From Nocardioides sp. (GTDB lineage Bacteria; Actinomycetota; Actinomycetes; Propionibacteriales; Nocardioidaceae), in the NCBI GenBank assembly GCA_025965295.1, contig JAOPXF010000223.1, positions 1-6,430 on the forward strand: a stretch of DNA of 6,430 bases, in the 5' to 3' direction. Position numbers and translations under genes: made by a program. Position 1 is the stretch's first letter, and the number at the start of each line of letters is the position of its first letter. Below, one piece after another: positions 1 through 6,210 of the stretch. The notes below the pieces were generated by a model. That model was given only the letters and a program-made list of their open reading frames with translations. It ran no database searches and was not told the DNA's origin.

Positions 1-259
1 TGCCGTCGCGCAGCGCGAGGTCGAGCGTGACCCCGTCGCGGGTCGCGTGCATCGCCGACACCTTGCCGATCTTCACGCCGCGGTAGGTCACCTCGCTGCC
101 CTCGAAGAGACCGCCCGACGTCGGCAGCGTCGCGTGGATGGCCAGGCCGCGGCCGAGCACCTTGTCCACGAAGCCGAGGTAGGACGCGGTGACGTAGACG
201 ATGCCCACGGCGCTGAGCACCAGGAACGCCGCGATCCGGACCTTCACGCCGCGGGTCAT
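1..259 (-). CDS. mceF: MceF, Mce-family lipid transport protein, N-terminal part
   Basis: The first 86 codons of the last canonical subunit gene; it runs off the window at position 1. The ATG shares ATGA with the mceE stop, and GGGGGGA lies four bases upstream. A single membrane helix lies at about residues 7-27 after a short basic start (MTRGVKVR). The MCE domain begins near residue 40 with the sequence ATLPTSGGLFEGSEVTYRGV followed by KIGKV. The SGGL...VTYRG pattern is the hallmark of MceF (compare ASGGLYPTANVTYRG in mycobacterial Mce1F, from memory). No cysteine is present in the visible part. Its place after mceE completes the A-to-F order, so the operon probably encodes a full heterohexamer. 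Whether the remainder is intact cannot be judged here. Confidence 0.94.
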   Translation of the reverse strand, partial: MTRGVKVRIAAFLVLSAVGIVYVTASYLGFVDKVLGRGLAIHATLPTSGGLFEGSEVTYRGVKIGKVSAMHATRDGVTLDLALRDG

Positions 260-1599
260 GGCGTCCCCCCGTAGAGCGCCGACCAGGAGTACGACGGGGA
301 GGGCTCGCCGCTGGCGAGCGCGTCGTCGAGCCTGCCCAGGCCGGGGAGCGGCGGCAGCCCCGGGATGTCCGGGATGCCGGGGCCGTCGGGCACCTGGTTG
401 ATGACCTGGCAGACCTCGTTGTCCTTGTTCTTCTTCTTCTTGCAGGCCTTCTTGAGCTTGTTGTAGGAGTCGAGGCCCTTGAGGACCTTGGCGCAGGCCT
501 TGCTGGTCAGGTCGCCGCTCTTCAGGCACTTCTGGACGTCGGTCAGGACCTGGCCGGGGTCGGGCGGCTCGATCGGCGGGATCGGGGTGCCGGGGCCGCC
601 GGGTGTGTTGGCGATGAAGTTCTCGAGGCTCAGGTCGGCCCGGATGCTGGTGTTCGCGTAGTCGCCCTTGACGATCTCGCCGGCCTCCTTGGGGAACGGG
701 AAGCTGACCGCGAGCGCGATGCCGGGCGCCAGCGCGTCGCCGGCCTCGTTGAGCTTGCTGAGCACGGGCCGCAGCTCCGCGAGCGTCTTGACCAGGTCGT
801 CCTTGCTGGCCCCGATGACCCGCGTCCCGACGACGCCGAGCCGGTCGAGCGACCTGAGCATCGAGATCAGCTCGTCGTGCTGGTCGGAGAGGACCGCGAC
901 CGCCGGGCCCATGACGTCGAGGGCGTCACCGATCGTCGTGCGCTCCTCGTTGAGCGTCGCGGTCAGGTTGTTCATCGACTCCATCGCCCGGATGATGTCG
1001 GCCTTCTGGTCGTCGAGGGTGCCGACGACGTTCTCGAGGGAGCCCATCAGGTGCTTGAGCCGCTCGGTGCGGCCGTTCATCACGTTGTTGAGCTCCTCCG
1101 TGATGGTGCCGAGCTGGCCGACCCCGCCGCCGCTGAGCAGGAACGACAGCGCGCCGAGGACCTCCTCGACCTCCGGGTTCCGGCCGGTGGACGACAGCGG
1201 GATGGTGTCGCCGTCCGAGAGCCTCCCCTCGGCGGTGTCGTCCGTCGGCGCCTCGAGGGCGACGTACTTCTCGCCGAGCAGGCTGACCTGGCGGATGTCG
1301 GCGACGGCGTTGGCGGGGAGCTCGACGTCGTTGCGCACCCGCATCGTGACCGTGGCGTTCCAGCCGACCCGCTCGACGTCGGTCACCTCCCCGACGGTGA
1401 CGTCGTCGACCATCACGGGTGACTTCGGGACGATGTTGAGGATGTCGGCGAACTCCGCGGTCACCTCGTAGGAGTTGTCGTCGTTGACCGGTGAGCCGGG
1501 CAACGGCAGGTCGTAGGCGCCGTCGAACTGGCAGCCCGACAGGAGCAGCGCGACCGCGGCGGCGAGCGCCGGGGCCCAGCGGGAGAAGGGGCGCGTCAC
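256..1599 (-). CDS. mceE: MceE, Mce-family lipoprotein (LprK-like)
   Basis: 447 residues from a GTG start overlapping the mceD stop (GTGA). The N-terminus is a lipoprotein signal: basic residues, a hydrophobic stretch (about 9-20) and the lipobox LSGC with acceptor Cys23. YDLPLPG (29-35) right after it is typical of MceE. The MCE domain is at about 43-117, with VDDVTVGEV and VSLLGEKYVALE. TGRNPEVEEVLGALSFLLSGGGVGQL, about 25 residues after it, is another MceE signature, and a long helical region follows to about 310. The tail is unusual. It holds a Pro/Gly segment (about 331-349), a compact region with four cysteines (358, 369, 386, 397) and a lysine cluster (KKACKKKKNK, 383-392), then a PG-rich segment (404-422) and a terminal SALYGGTP. 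MceE is expected to be diacylated and membrane-anchored, as the lipid-linked subunit of the hexamer. The stop overlaps the mceF start (ATGA). Confidence 0.95.
   Translation of the reverse strand: MTRPFSRWAPALAAAVALLLSGCQFDGAYDLPLPGSPVNDDNSYEVTAEFADILNIVPKSPVMVDDVTVGEVTDVERVGWNATVTMRVRNDVELPANAVADIRQVSLLGEKYVALEAPTDDTAEGRLSDGDTIPLSSTGRNPEVEEVLGALSFLLSGGGVGQLGTITEELNNVMNGRTERLKHLMGSLENVVGTLDDQKADIIRAMESMNNLTATLNEERTTIGDALDVMGPAVAVLSDQHDELISMLRSLDRLGVVGTRVIGASKDDLVKTLAELRPVLSKLNEAGDALAPGIALAVSFPFPKEAGEIVKGDYANTSIRADLSLENFIANTPGGPGTPIPPIEPPDPGQVLTDVQKCLKSGDLTSKACAKVLKGLDSYNKLKKACKKKKNKDNEVCQVINQVPDGPGIPDIPGLPPLPGLGRLDDALASGEPSPSYSWSALYGGTP
264..270 (-). promoter_or_regulatory. Ribosome-binding site for mceF within the 3' end of mceE
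   Basis: GGGGGGA lies four bases before the mceF ATG and forms the codons of the MceE C-terminal Gly-Gly-Thr. It resembles the G-run before mceE, suggesting the same coupled initiation. Confidence 0.5.
334..390 (-). repeat. Proline/glycine-rich repeat coding segment in mceE
   Basis: MceE residues 404-422 read as short irregular Pro-Gly units (GPGIPDIPGLPPLPGLG). At DNA level there is a near-perfect 9-base direct repeat at 360-377 (CCGGGATGT then CCGGGATGC on the plus strand). The segment is in frame and probably forms an extended, flexible linker between the cysteine/lysine-rich region and the C-terminus. Confidence 0.6.
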
Positions 1600-2804
1600 C
1601 GGGGCCCCCCGAGGAGCTCGGGCAGCGTCGCGGTCTGGTCACCGGAGTACCGCGCCTGGGTGCCGCTCGCCGCCGGGTCGAGGCCGGCCGGCGTCGGCGC
1701 CTTCCCGGGCGTCGTGGCCTTGCCGTTGGCGCCCGACTGGTCCTCGAGCGGCTCGAGGATCTGGGCGAAGATCGAGCAGGCGAGGTCCTTGCTGGCCTTC
1801 GGCATGTCGGACTGCTGGACGACCGCGCAGAGGAAGCCGTCGGCATCGGCGACGTTGCCCTTGGTGCCCAGGCGCGAGCCGATCGACCCCGACTTGGTGT
1901 TGAACGCCAGCGACAGGTTGCCGAGGGCGACCGGGGCGACGCGCAGGGTGGTGTCGATGCTGCTCCGCTCGGAGTCGATGTTCTTCATGACCCGGGTGAG
2001 CTTCTCGAGGTCGGTGACCAGGGCCTCGCGGTTGTCGTGCACGAACGTCTTCACGGTGCCGACCGCCCGCGCCACGGACGCCAGGGCCCGCTCGAGCTCC
2101 ACCCGCTCGCTCACGAGGGACGACGAGACGCCGGCGAGGTCCTTGATGAAGGCCCGCACGAGCCTGTCGTTGGTGCCGAGCACCTCGGTGAACTTCGCCA
2201 GGCTGCTGACGGTCGCGAACAGGTCGCCCGAGCCCTCGCCGAACGTCTGCGAGGCGGCCGAGAGGTTGTTGATCATCTCGTTGCCGAGCCGGCCCTCACC
2301 GTCCAGGTTCCGCGCGCTGGCCTCGAGCAGGTGGTCGAGGGTGCCGTCCTTGTTGACGCCGTTCGGGCCCAGGGCCTCGGCGAGGTCGCGCAGGCTCGCG
2401 TAGATCCGGTCGAGCTCGACCGGCACCCCGGTGTCGGGCAGCGGGATGTCGGCGTCGTCGGCCATCAGGTCGCCTCCGGTGTACGCCGGGGTGAGCTGCA
2501 CGAACCGGTCGGCGACCAGGGTCGGGGTGACGATCACGGCCTTGGCGTCGGCGGGCACCTGGTACTGGGCGTCGTACCGCATCTCGACGCGCACCGAGTT
2601 GCCCTCGGGCACCACGGCCGTGACCCGGCCGACGTTGACCCCGAGGATCCGGACGTCGCTGCCCTCGTAGATGCTGACGGCCCGCGGGAAGTGCGCGGTC
2701 ACGGTCTTCGTCTGGTCCCCCCCGCGGACGGTGAAGAACGTGACGGTCAGCAGCACCAGGGCGATCCCGACCGCCAGGCCCTTCGCGTTCACCCGACCCC
2801 ACAT
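1596..2804 (-). CDS. mceD: MceD, Mce-family lipid transport protein
   Basis: 402 residues from ATG at 2804. Two other starts are open in frame: GTG at 2813, overlapping the mceC stop as GTGA (405 residues), and GTG at 2885, inside mceC and giving an arginine-rich leader. I prefer the ATG because GGGTGA stands five bases before it and because it puts the membrane helix (about 9-26) at the N-terminus as in the paralogues. The MCE domain is at about 35-106, with VRILGVNVGRV and TPTLVADRFVQL (93-104), the MceD counterpart of the NPTLVASRNIQL motif in mycobacterial Mce1D. A helical region runs about 125-300. Two cysteines, in FLCAVV (326) and LACSIF (343), match in placement a pair in Mce1D as recalled. 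A short Ala/Pro/Thr/Gly-rich linker leads to the terminal TLPELLGGPR, where ELLGGP recalls AELMGGP in Mce1D. The stop overlaps the mceE start. Confidence 0.94.
   Translation of the reverse strand: MWGRVNAKGLAVGIALVLLTVTFFTVRGGDQTKTVTAHFPRAVSIYEGSDVRILGVNVGRVTAVVPEGNSVRVEMRYDAQYQVPADAKAVIVTPTLVADRFVQLTPAYTGGDLMADDADIPLPDTGVPVELDRIYASLRDLAEALGPNGVNKDGTLDHLLEASARNLDGEGRLGNEMINNLSAASQTFGEGSGDLFATVSSLAKFTEVLGTNDRLVRAFIKDLAGVSSSLVSERVELERALASVARAVGTVKTFVHDNREALVTDLEKLTRVMKNIDSERSSIDTTLRVAPVALGNLSLAFNTKSGSIGSRLGTKGNVADADGFLCAVVQQSDMPKASKDLACSIFAQILEPLEDQSGANGKATTPGKAPTPAGLDPAASGTQARYSGDQTATLPELLGGPR
1605..1610 (-). promoter_or_regulatory. Possible G-run ribosome-binding site for mceE
   Basis: A run of six G lies five bases before the mceE GTG and encodes the glycine pair near the MceD C-terminus (ELLGGPR). 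It is a weak match to the anti-Shine-Dalgarno sequence. The four C bases that follow could pair with it locally, so initiation may depend on ribosomes arriving from mceD. Confidence 0.4.
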
Positions 2805-2809
2805 GGCCG

Positions 2810-2815
2810 TCACCC
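2810..2815 (-). promoter_or_regulatory. Ribosome-binding site for mceD overlapping the mceC stop
   Basis: GGGTGA is the last glycine codon and stop of mceC and lies five bases before the ATG at 2804. The same arrangement is seen at the yrbEB-mceA junction. The competing GTG at 2813 has only CCGGGCG-type sequence upstream, so this site favours the ATG. Confidence 0.5.
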
Positions 2816-3796
2816 GCCCGGGTTCCCGGGCTGGAACTCGCCCGTGGGGATGGCCGCGAGGTTCACGACGTAGGAGTCGAACCACGGTCCGGTGCCGATG
2901 ATGTTCCCGAGGATCGCGGCGTAGGGACCGAGGTCGTGAAGGGTGGCCTTGATCTCCTTCTCCATGCTGTTCAGCAGGTCGAGGAGGTCGTCGACCTCGT
3001 GCAGGGCCGGGGCCATCTGTGCCCGGTTGTCCTGGGCGACACCGCGCAGCTGCTGACCCAGGATCCGGGCGTTGACGAGGAGCCGGTGGATCGCGGCCTT
3101 GCGGCGCTGGAGCTCCTTGAAGACCAGGTCGCTGTGCTTCATCAGGTCGACGATGTCGTCGCTGCGGTCGGCGAGCACCTGGGTCACACCCCGCGAGCTC
3201 TCGAAGAGCGCCTGGATCTCGGCGTCCCGCGACGCCACGCTCTCGGAGAGCCGCGAGATGCCCTGGAAGCTCGCGTGGATCTCCGGCCCGGCCGCGTCGA
3301 CGGTGTCGGAGACGACGTCGAGTGCCTTCTCGAGCTGGTCGGTGTCGATCCGCTCGGTCGTCGTGGTCAGGTCACCGAAGACGCCGACGATGTCGTACGC
3401 CGACTCGGTGCGGCTCACCGGGATCACGTCGTCGGACGACAGCTGACCGGAGCCGGCGGGCGTGAGCTGGAGGTACTTCTCACCGAGGAGGTTGAGCACC
3501 TCGATCGACGCCTCGCTGTCGGTGCCGAACTCGACGCCGTGCTCGACCTCGAACGTCACCAGCACCTTGTTGCTGTGCTCCAGCTCGACCTTCTGGACCC
3601 GTCCGACCCGCATGCCGCCGACCTGCACCATGTTGCCCTTGTGCAGTCCGCTGGCGTCGGAGAACTCCGCCCGGTAGGAGTCGCCGCCGAAGCCCGGGAA
3701 CTTCGACAGGTTGAAGGCCGCCACCATGACGAGCAGCAGCAGCACGACCGTCATCGCGCCGGCGCGCAGTACCTGGGCCTCGCTGTAGCGCCTCAC
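2810..3796 (-). CDS. mceC: MceC, Mce-family lipid transport protein
   Basis: 328 residues from a GTG start, chosen because GAGG lies eight bases upstream in the gap after mceB and because no start codon occurs in frame between the mceB stop and this GTG. Residues about 12-28 form one membrane helix. The MCE domain is at about 41-113, with VQVGGMRVGRV and VLNLLGEKYLQL (100-111). A long, charged, coiled-coil-like region occupies about 140-295. The C-terminus carries GTGPWFDSYVVNL (301-313), a conserved MceC ending, and stops 15 residues later in NPGG. The protein is clearly shorter than mycobacterial MceC proteins such as Mce1C, which carry a long proline-rich tail. It contains no cysteine, unlike MceA, B, D and E here. 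Its GGG-TGA end supplies the likely ribosome-binding site for mceD five bases downstream. Role: one subunit of the hexameric lipid tunnel. Confidence 0.94.
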   Translation of the reverse strand: MRRYSEAQVLRAGAMTVVLLLLVMVAAFNLSKFPGFGGDSYRAEFSDASGLHKGNMVQVGGMRVGRVQKVELEHSNKVLVTFEVEHGVEFGTDSEASIEVLNLLGEKYLQLTPAGSGQLSSDDVIPVSRTESAYDIVGVFGDLTTTTERIDTDQLEKALDVVSDTVDAAGPEIHASFQGISRLSESVASRDAEIQALFESSRGVTQVLADRSDDIVDLMKHSDLVFKELQRRKAAIHRLLVNARILGQQLRGVAQDNRAQMAPALHEVDDLLDLLNSMEKEIKATLHDLGPYAAILGNIIGTGPWFDSYVVNLAAIPTGEFQPGNPGG

Positions 3797-3804
3797 GACG
3801 TCCG

Positions 3805-3808
3805 CCTC
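3805..3808 (-). promoter_or_regulatory. Ribosome-binding site for mceC in the mceB-mceC gap
   Basis: GAGG, inside GATGAGGCGG, lies eight bases upstream of the mceC GTG in the 13-base gap after the mceB stop. It is the best-spaced Shine-Dalgarno sequence in the window and decides the mceC start. An ATG also occurs in this gap (3808-3810), but its frame ends after five codons. Confidence 0.7.
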
Positions 3809-3809
3809 A

Positions 3810-4883
3810 TCAGTTGCACCGCGCAGCCGTCGAGTGGAAGTCCAGGTTGTTGAGCTGGTCCTGGAGGTTCTTGATCCCGGGGATGTCGTCGAGGACGGAG
3901 ACGGGCAGCGTGATCTTCCCGGAGAAGCCGCAGAGATAGTAGTTGTACCAGGATCCGTAGGTGCCGGTCCGGGTCTGGTCGGTGAGCGTCTCGGGCAGCC
4001 GGTCGAGCAGCTCCACGAGCACCGCGCGGTTCCTCGGCCGGTTGAGGAGGCCCGCGAGCCTGCGCAGCTCGGCGACGTCGCCCTTGAGGTGCGGGCGCCC
4101 GCTCTTGACCAGGTCGGCCACGACGGCGGTCAGGCTCGCGATGTTCTCGAGCGACGACCCGATCGTTGACCGGTCGCGGGCCAGGTTCGACATCCAGCCC
4201 TTGAGCTCGACGATCAGCCTGGTCAGCTGTTCGTGGTGCTTGTCGACGGTGTCGAGCGTCTGGCCCAGGTTCGTGACCACCTGCCCGATCAGCTGGTCGC
4301 GGTCGGCCAGGGTGTTGGTCAGCGAGGCCGTCTTGGCGAGCAGCCCCTGGACCGTGCCGCCCTCGCCCTGGAGGACCTGCACGAGGTTCATGCTCAGCTC
4401 GTTGACCTGGGTCGGGTTCAGCGCCTGGAAGAGCGGCTGGAAGCCGTTGAAGAGGACCGTCAGGTCGAGCGCCGGGCTGGTCTGGGACATGGGGATGGTG
4501 GCGTCCGCCGCGAGCGGCTCGGCACCGGAGTCGGATCCCTCCTCGAGCGCGAGGTAACGGTCACCGACGAGGTTGAGGAAGCGGATCTCGGCCCGCGAGG
4601 CGGTGGTCAGCTGGATCTCGTCCTTGATCCGGAAGGTCACCAGCGCGTTGTTGCGGTCGTAGTGCTCGACGTTCTTGACCTCGCCGACACTCACCCCCGC
4701 GATCCGGACGTCATCGCCCTTCTCGAGCATCGACGCGGTGCTGAAGACCGCCTTGTACTCCTTGCCGCCGCCGAAGCCGATGTTGCCCATGATGGCCGCC
4801 AGCAGGCCCGTGACCAGGACCGAGCAGATCGTGAAGATGCCGAGCTTGACGGCCGCGGCGATGGTCGTGGAGTTGCGGCTCAC
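3810..4883 (-). CDS. mceB: MceB, Mce-family lipid transport protein
   Basis: 357 residues from a GTG start whose codon overlaps the mceA stop (GTGA); a G-rich GGGGGTGAG just upstream supports it. One membrane helix spans about residues 12-32. The MCE domain is at about 43-114, with VRIAGVSVGEV and the conserved core motif FLNLVGDRYLAL (102-113). A long helical region follows, about 135-300. The C-terminal part contains YGSWYNYYLCGFSG (309-322), a strong MceB signature, and ends in Ala-Arg-Cys-Asn. Cys318 and Cys356 may form a disulfide outside the membrane (inference); Cys20 is in the membrane helix. There is no proline-rich tail, so the protein ends soon after the signature motif. It should supply one subunit of the Mce heterohexamer. 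It is followed by the only true gap in the operon, 13 bases before mceC. Confidence 0.95.
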   Translation of the reverse strand: MSRNSTTIAAAVKLGIFTICSVLVTGLLAAIMGNIGFGGGKEYKAVFSTASMLEKGDDVRIAGVSVGEVKNVEHYDRNNALVTFRIKDEIQLTTASRAEIRFLNLVGDRYLALEEGSDSGAEPLAADATIPMSQTSPALDLTVLFNGFQPLFQALNPTQVNELSMNLVQVLQGEGGTVQGLLAKTASLTNTLADRDQLIGQVVTNLGQTLDTVDKHHEQLTRLIVELKGWMSNLARDRSTIGSSLENIASLTAVVADLVKSGRPHLKGDVAELRRLAGLLNRPRNRAVLVELLDRLPETLTDQTRTGTYGSWYNYYLCGFSGKITLPVSVLDDIPGIKNLQDQLNNLDFHSTAARCN

Positions 4884-6199
4884 GAGCTCACCCCCGCGCC
4901 GCGGACCACGGGCCCGTACAACAGCGAGCCGAGGGAGCCGTAGCTGTCAGCCGGGCGCCCGGACTCACCGGCCAGCAGGGCATTGACGATGCTCTTGTCG
5001 GCGTCGGTGCCGGCGTACCCGCTCGTGGGGTCGGTCGAGGAGGTGCTCGACCGCTGCGCACCAGGCAGGTTGCTGTCCGGCGGGTTGGAGTCGATGTCGC
5101 TGCCGTCGTCGAGCGGCACCGGCGGGACCGGCACGGGCGGGTAGGGCAGGCCGAGGCACCAGGGGCCGTGGCCGACCTCGCCGTAGACCGGCTTGTCCCG
5201 CTGGTCGTAGGCGCGGTACTGCTGGGTCCCGAACTCGATGTACTGCTTGACCTGGTCGCCCTCGAAGACCTTGGCCAGGCGGGGGGCGTAGCGCGCCATG
5301 CCGCGCAGGAGGCAGGGGTACTCCGGCGAGTAGACCGCGAGCAGCCGGGTGATCGGCTCGGTCACCCGGCCGACCTGGATGATGTTGGCCTCGTTGTCCG
5401 AGAGGATCCGCCTGCTGACGTCGGAGAGCCCCTGGATGTCTCCGAAGAACGTGTCGAGGTCCCGGCGCTTCTCGAGGATCGTCTTGCTGGTCACGGTGAT
5501 GTTGTCGAGCACGCCGATCAGGTCCGGGGCGGCCACGTCGTACGTGTCGGCCACCTGGGCGAGCTTGACCAGGTCCTGGCGCAGGGTCGGCAGGTGGTTG
5601 TCGATGGCGCCGAGGTAGGAGTCCAGCTTGTCGAGGGTCTCCCCCAGCTGCTCGCCGCGGCCGCCGAGCGCGGTGGCGAGCGCGTTCAGGGTCGCGTTGA
5701 GGTCGGCCGGCTGCACCGAGCGCAGCAGCGGGAAGAGGTTGGCGAGGATCCGGCTCAGCTCGACGTTCGTCTCGACGCGGTCCGCGGGTATCACGTCACC
5801 GTCGGAGAGCGACGCCGACGACGGGTGGTCGGGGGCCACGAACGAGATGAACTTCTGGCCGAAGAGCGTGGTCGGCAGGATCTGCACGTCGACGTTCTCG
5901 GGGATCTGCCGGGCCGCGTCCGGCTGGAGGGCGACCTTGATCGAGGCCTGGTTGCCGACCTCGGAGATCTCCCGGACCTGGCCGACCAGGACGCCGTTGA
6001 TCCGCACGTCGCCGAACTTGGCGAGCTGGAGCCCGGCCCGGTCGGCCTGGATCGTCACGGTCGTGACCGTGTCGAAGACCTTCTGGTAGACCGCGATGGA
6101 GAAGGCGATGAGCAGCGCGATCACGGTGACGAAGGCGACCCCGGCCACCAGCAGCCGTCGGTGCTCGGCCGGGGTGTCGTGATGGATGTTCACCAGCAT
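4880..6199 (-). CDS. mceA: MceA, Mce-family lipid transport protein (first subunit)
   Basis: 439 residues, ATG start. No in-frame start lies in the short gap to yrbEB, and GGGGTGA sits four bases upstream. Residues 16-36 form a single N-terminal membrane helix. An MCE domain follows at about 46-123, with GLQLAKFGDVRINGVLVGQV and LPTTLFGQKF (108-117), wording typical of MceA. Residues about 140-290 are a long heptad-like helical region, the family's tunnel-forming part. YSPEYPC (Cys296) is an MceA signature, and a second cysteine lies at 348 (GPWC). The tail has a Pro/Val stretch (352-363), an Asp/Ser/Thr-rich, probably disordered segment (about 364-405) and a hydrophobic end with LLYGPVVRG (426-434). 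MceA is one of six subunits of the envelope-spanning lipid tunnel, with most of the protein outside the cytoplasmic membrane. The stop overlaps the mceB start in GTGA. The substrate is unknown. Confidence 0.96.
   Translation of the reverse strand: MLVNIHHDTPAEHRRLLVAGVAFVTVIALLIAFSIAVYQKVFDTVTTVTIQADRAGLQLAKFGDVRINGVLVGQVREISEVGNQASIKVALQPDAARQIPENVDVQILPTTLFGQKFISFVAPDHPSSASLSDGDVIPADRVETNVELSRILANLFPLLRSVQPADLNATLNALATALGGRGEQLGETLDKLDSYLGAIDNHLPTLRQDLVKLAQVADTYDVAAPDLIGVLDNITVTSKTILEKRRDLDTFFGDIQGLSDVSRRILSDNEANIIQVGRVTEPITRLLAVYSPEYPCLLRGMARYAPRLAKVFEGDQVKQYIEFGTQQYRAYDQRDKPVYGEVGHGPWCLGLPYPPVPVPPVPLDDGSDIDSNPPDSNLPGAQRSSTSSTDPTSGYAGTDADKSIVNALLAGESGRPADSYGSLGSLLYGPVVRGAGVSS
4887..4895 (-). 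promoter_or_regulatory. Ribosome-binding site for mceB within the 3' end of mceA
   Basis: GGGGGTGAG stands three bases before the mceB GTG and falls in the codons for the last residues of MceA (GVSS). It supports the GTG start that overlaps the mceA stop. The exact pairing register with the 16S rRNA tail is uncertain. Confidence 0.5.
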
Positions 6200-6203
6200 G
6201 CGA

Positions 6204-6210
6204 TCACCCC
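6204..6210 (-). promoter_or_regulatory. Ribosome-binding site for mceA, overlapping the yrbEB stop
   Basis: GGGGTGA lies four bases before the mceA ATG. It consists of the last glycine codon and the stop codon of yrbEB with one preceding base. The overlap implies that ribosomes finishing yrbEB are well placed to start mceA. The spacing is slightly short but usual for coupled genes. Confidence 0.6.

Noticed and set aside
430..441. Four AAG codons in a row in mceE as a possible phase-variation tract
   Set aside because: A trinucleotide unit would change lysine number without shifting the frame, and four copies are too few to suggest active slippage.
1601..1610. GGGGCCCC palindrome before mceE as a terminator or operator
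   Set aside because: It is only a few bases long, lies inside the mceD coding end, has no T-run and sits at a 4-base gene overlap. It is better explained by Gly-Pro codons.
926..1846. A 306-codon minus-strand frame spanning the mceD-mceE junction
   Set aside because: Arg/Pro/Ala-rich out-of-frame translation of mceD and mceE; no domain and wholly inside two confident genes.
1491..2873. A 460-codon open frame on the plus strand, opposite mceD and mceE
   Set aside because: Its product is a low-complexity Arg/Gly/Asp/Val/His-rich sequence with no recognisable domain, as expected from reading high-GC genes on the wrong strand. The minus strand encodes clear Mce proteins here.
3797..3809. The 13-base mceB-mceC gap as a possible internal promoter
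   Set aside because: It is too short to hold -35 and -10 elements and is fully explained by a ribosome-binding site.
2936..3853. A 305-codon open frame on the plus strand, opposite mceC
   Set aside because: Same antisense artefact; it spans the mceB-mceC junction and has no family features.
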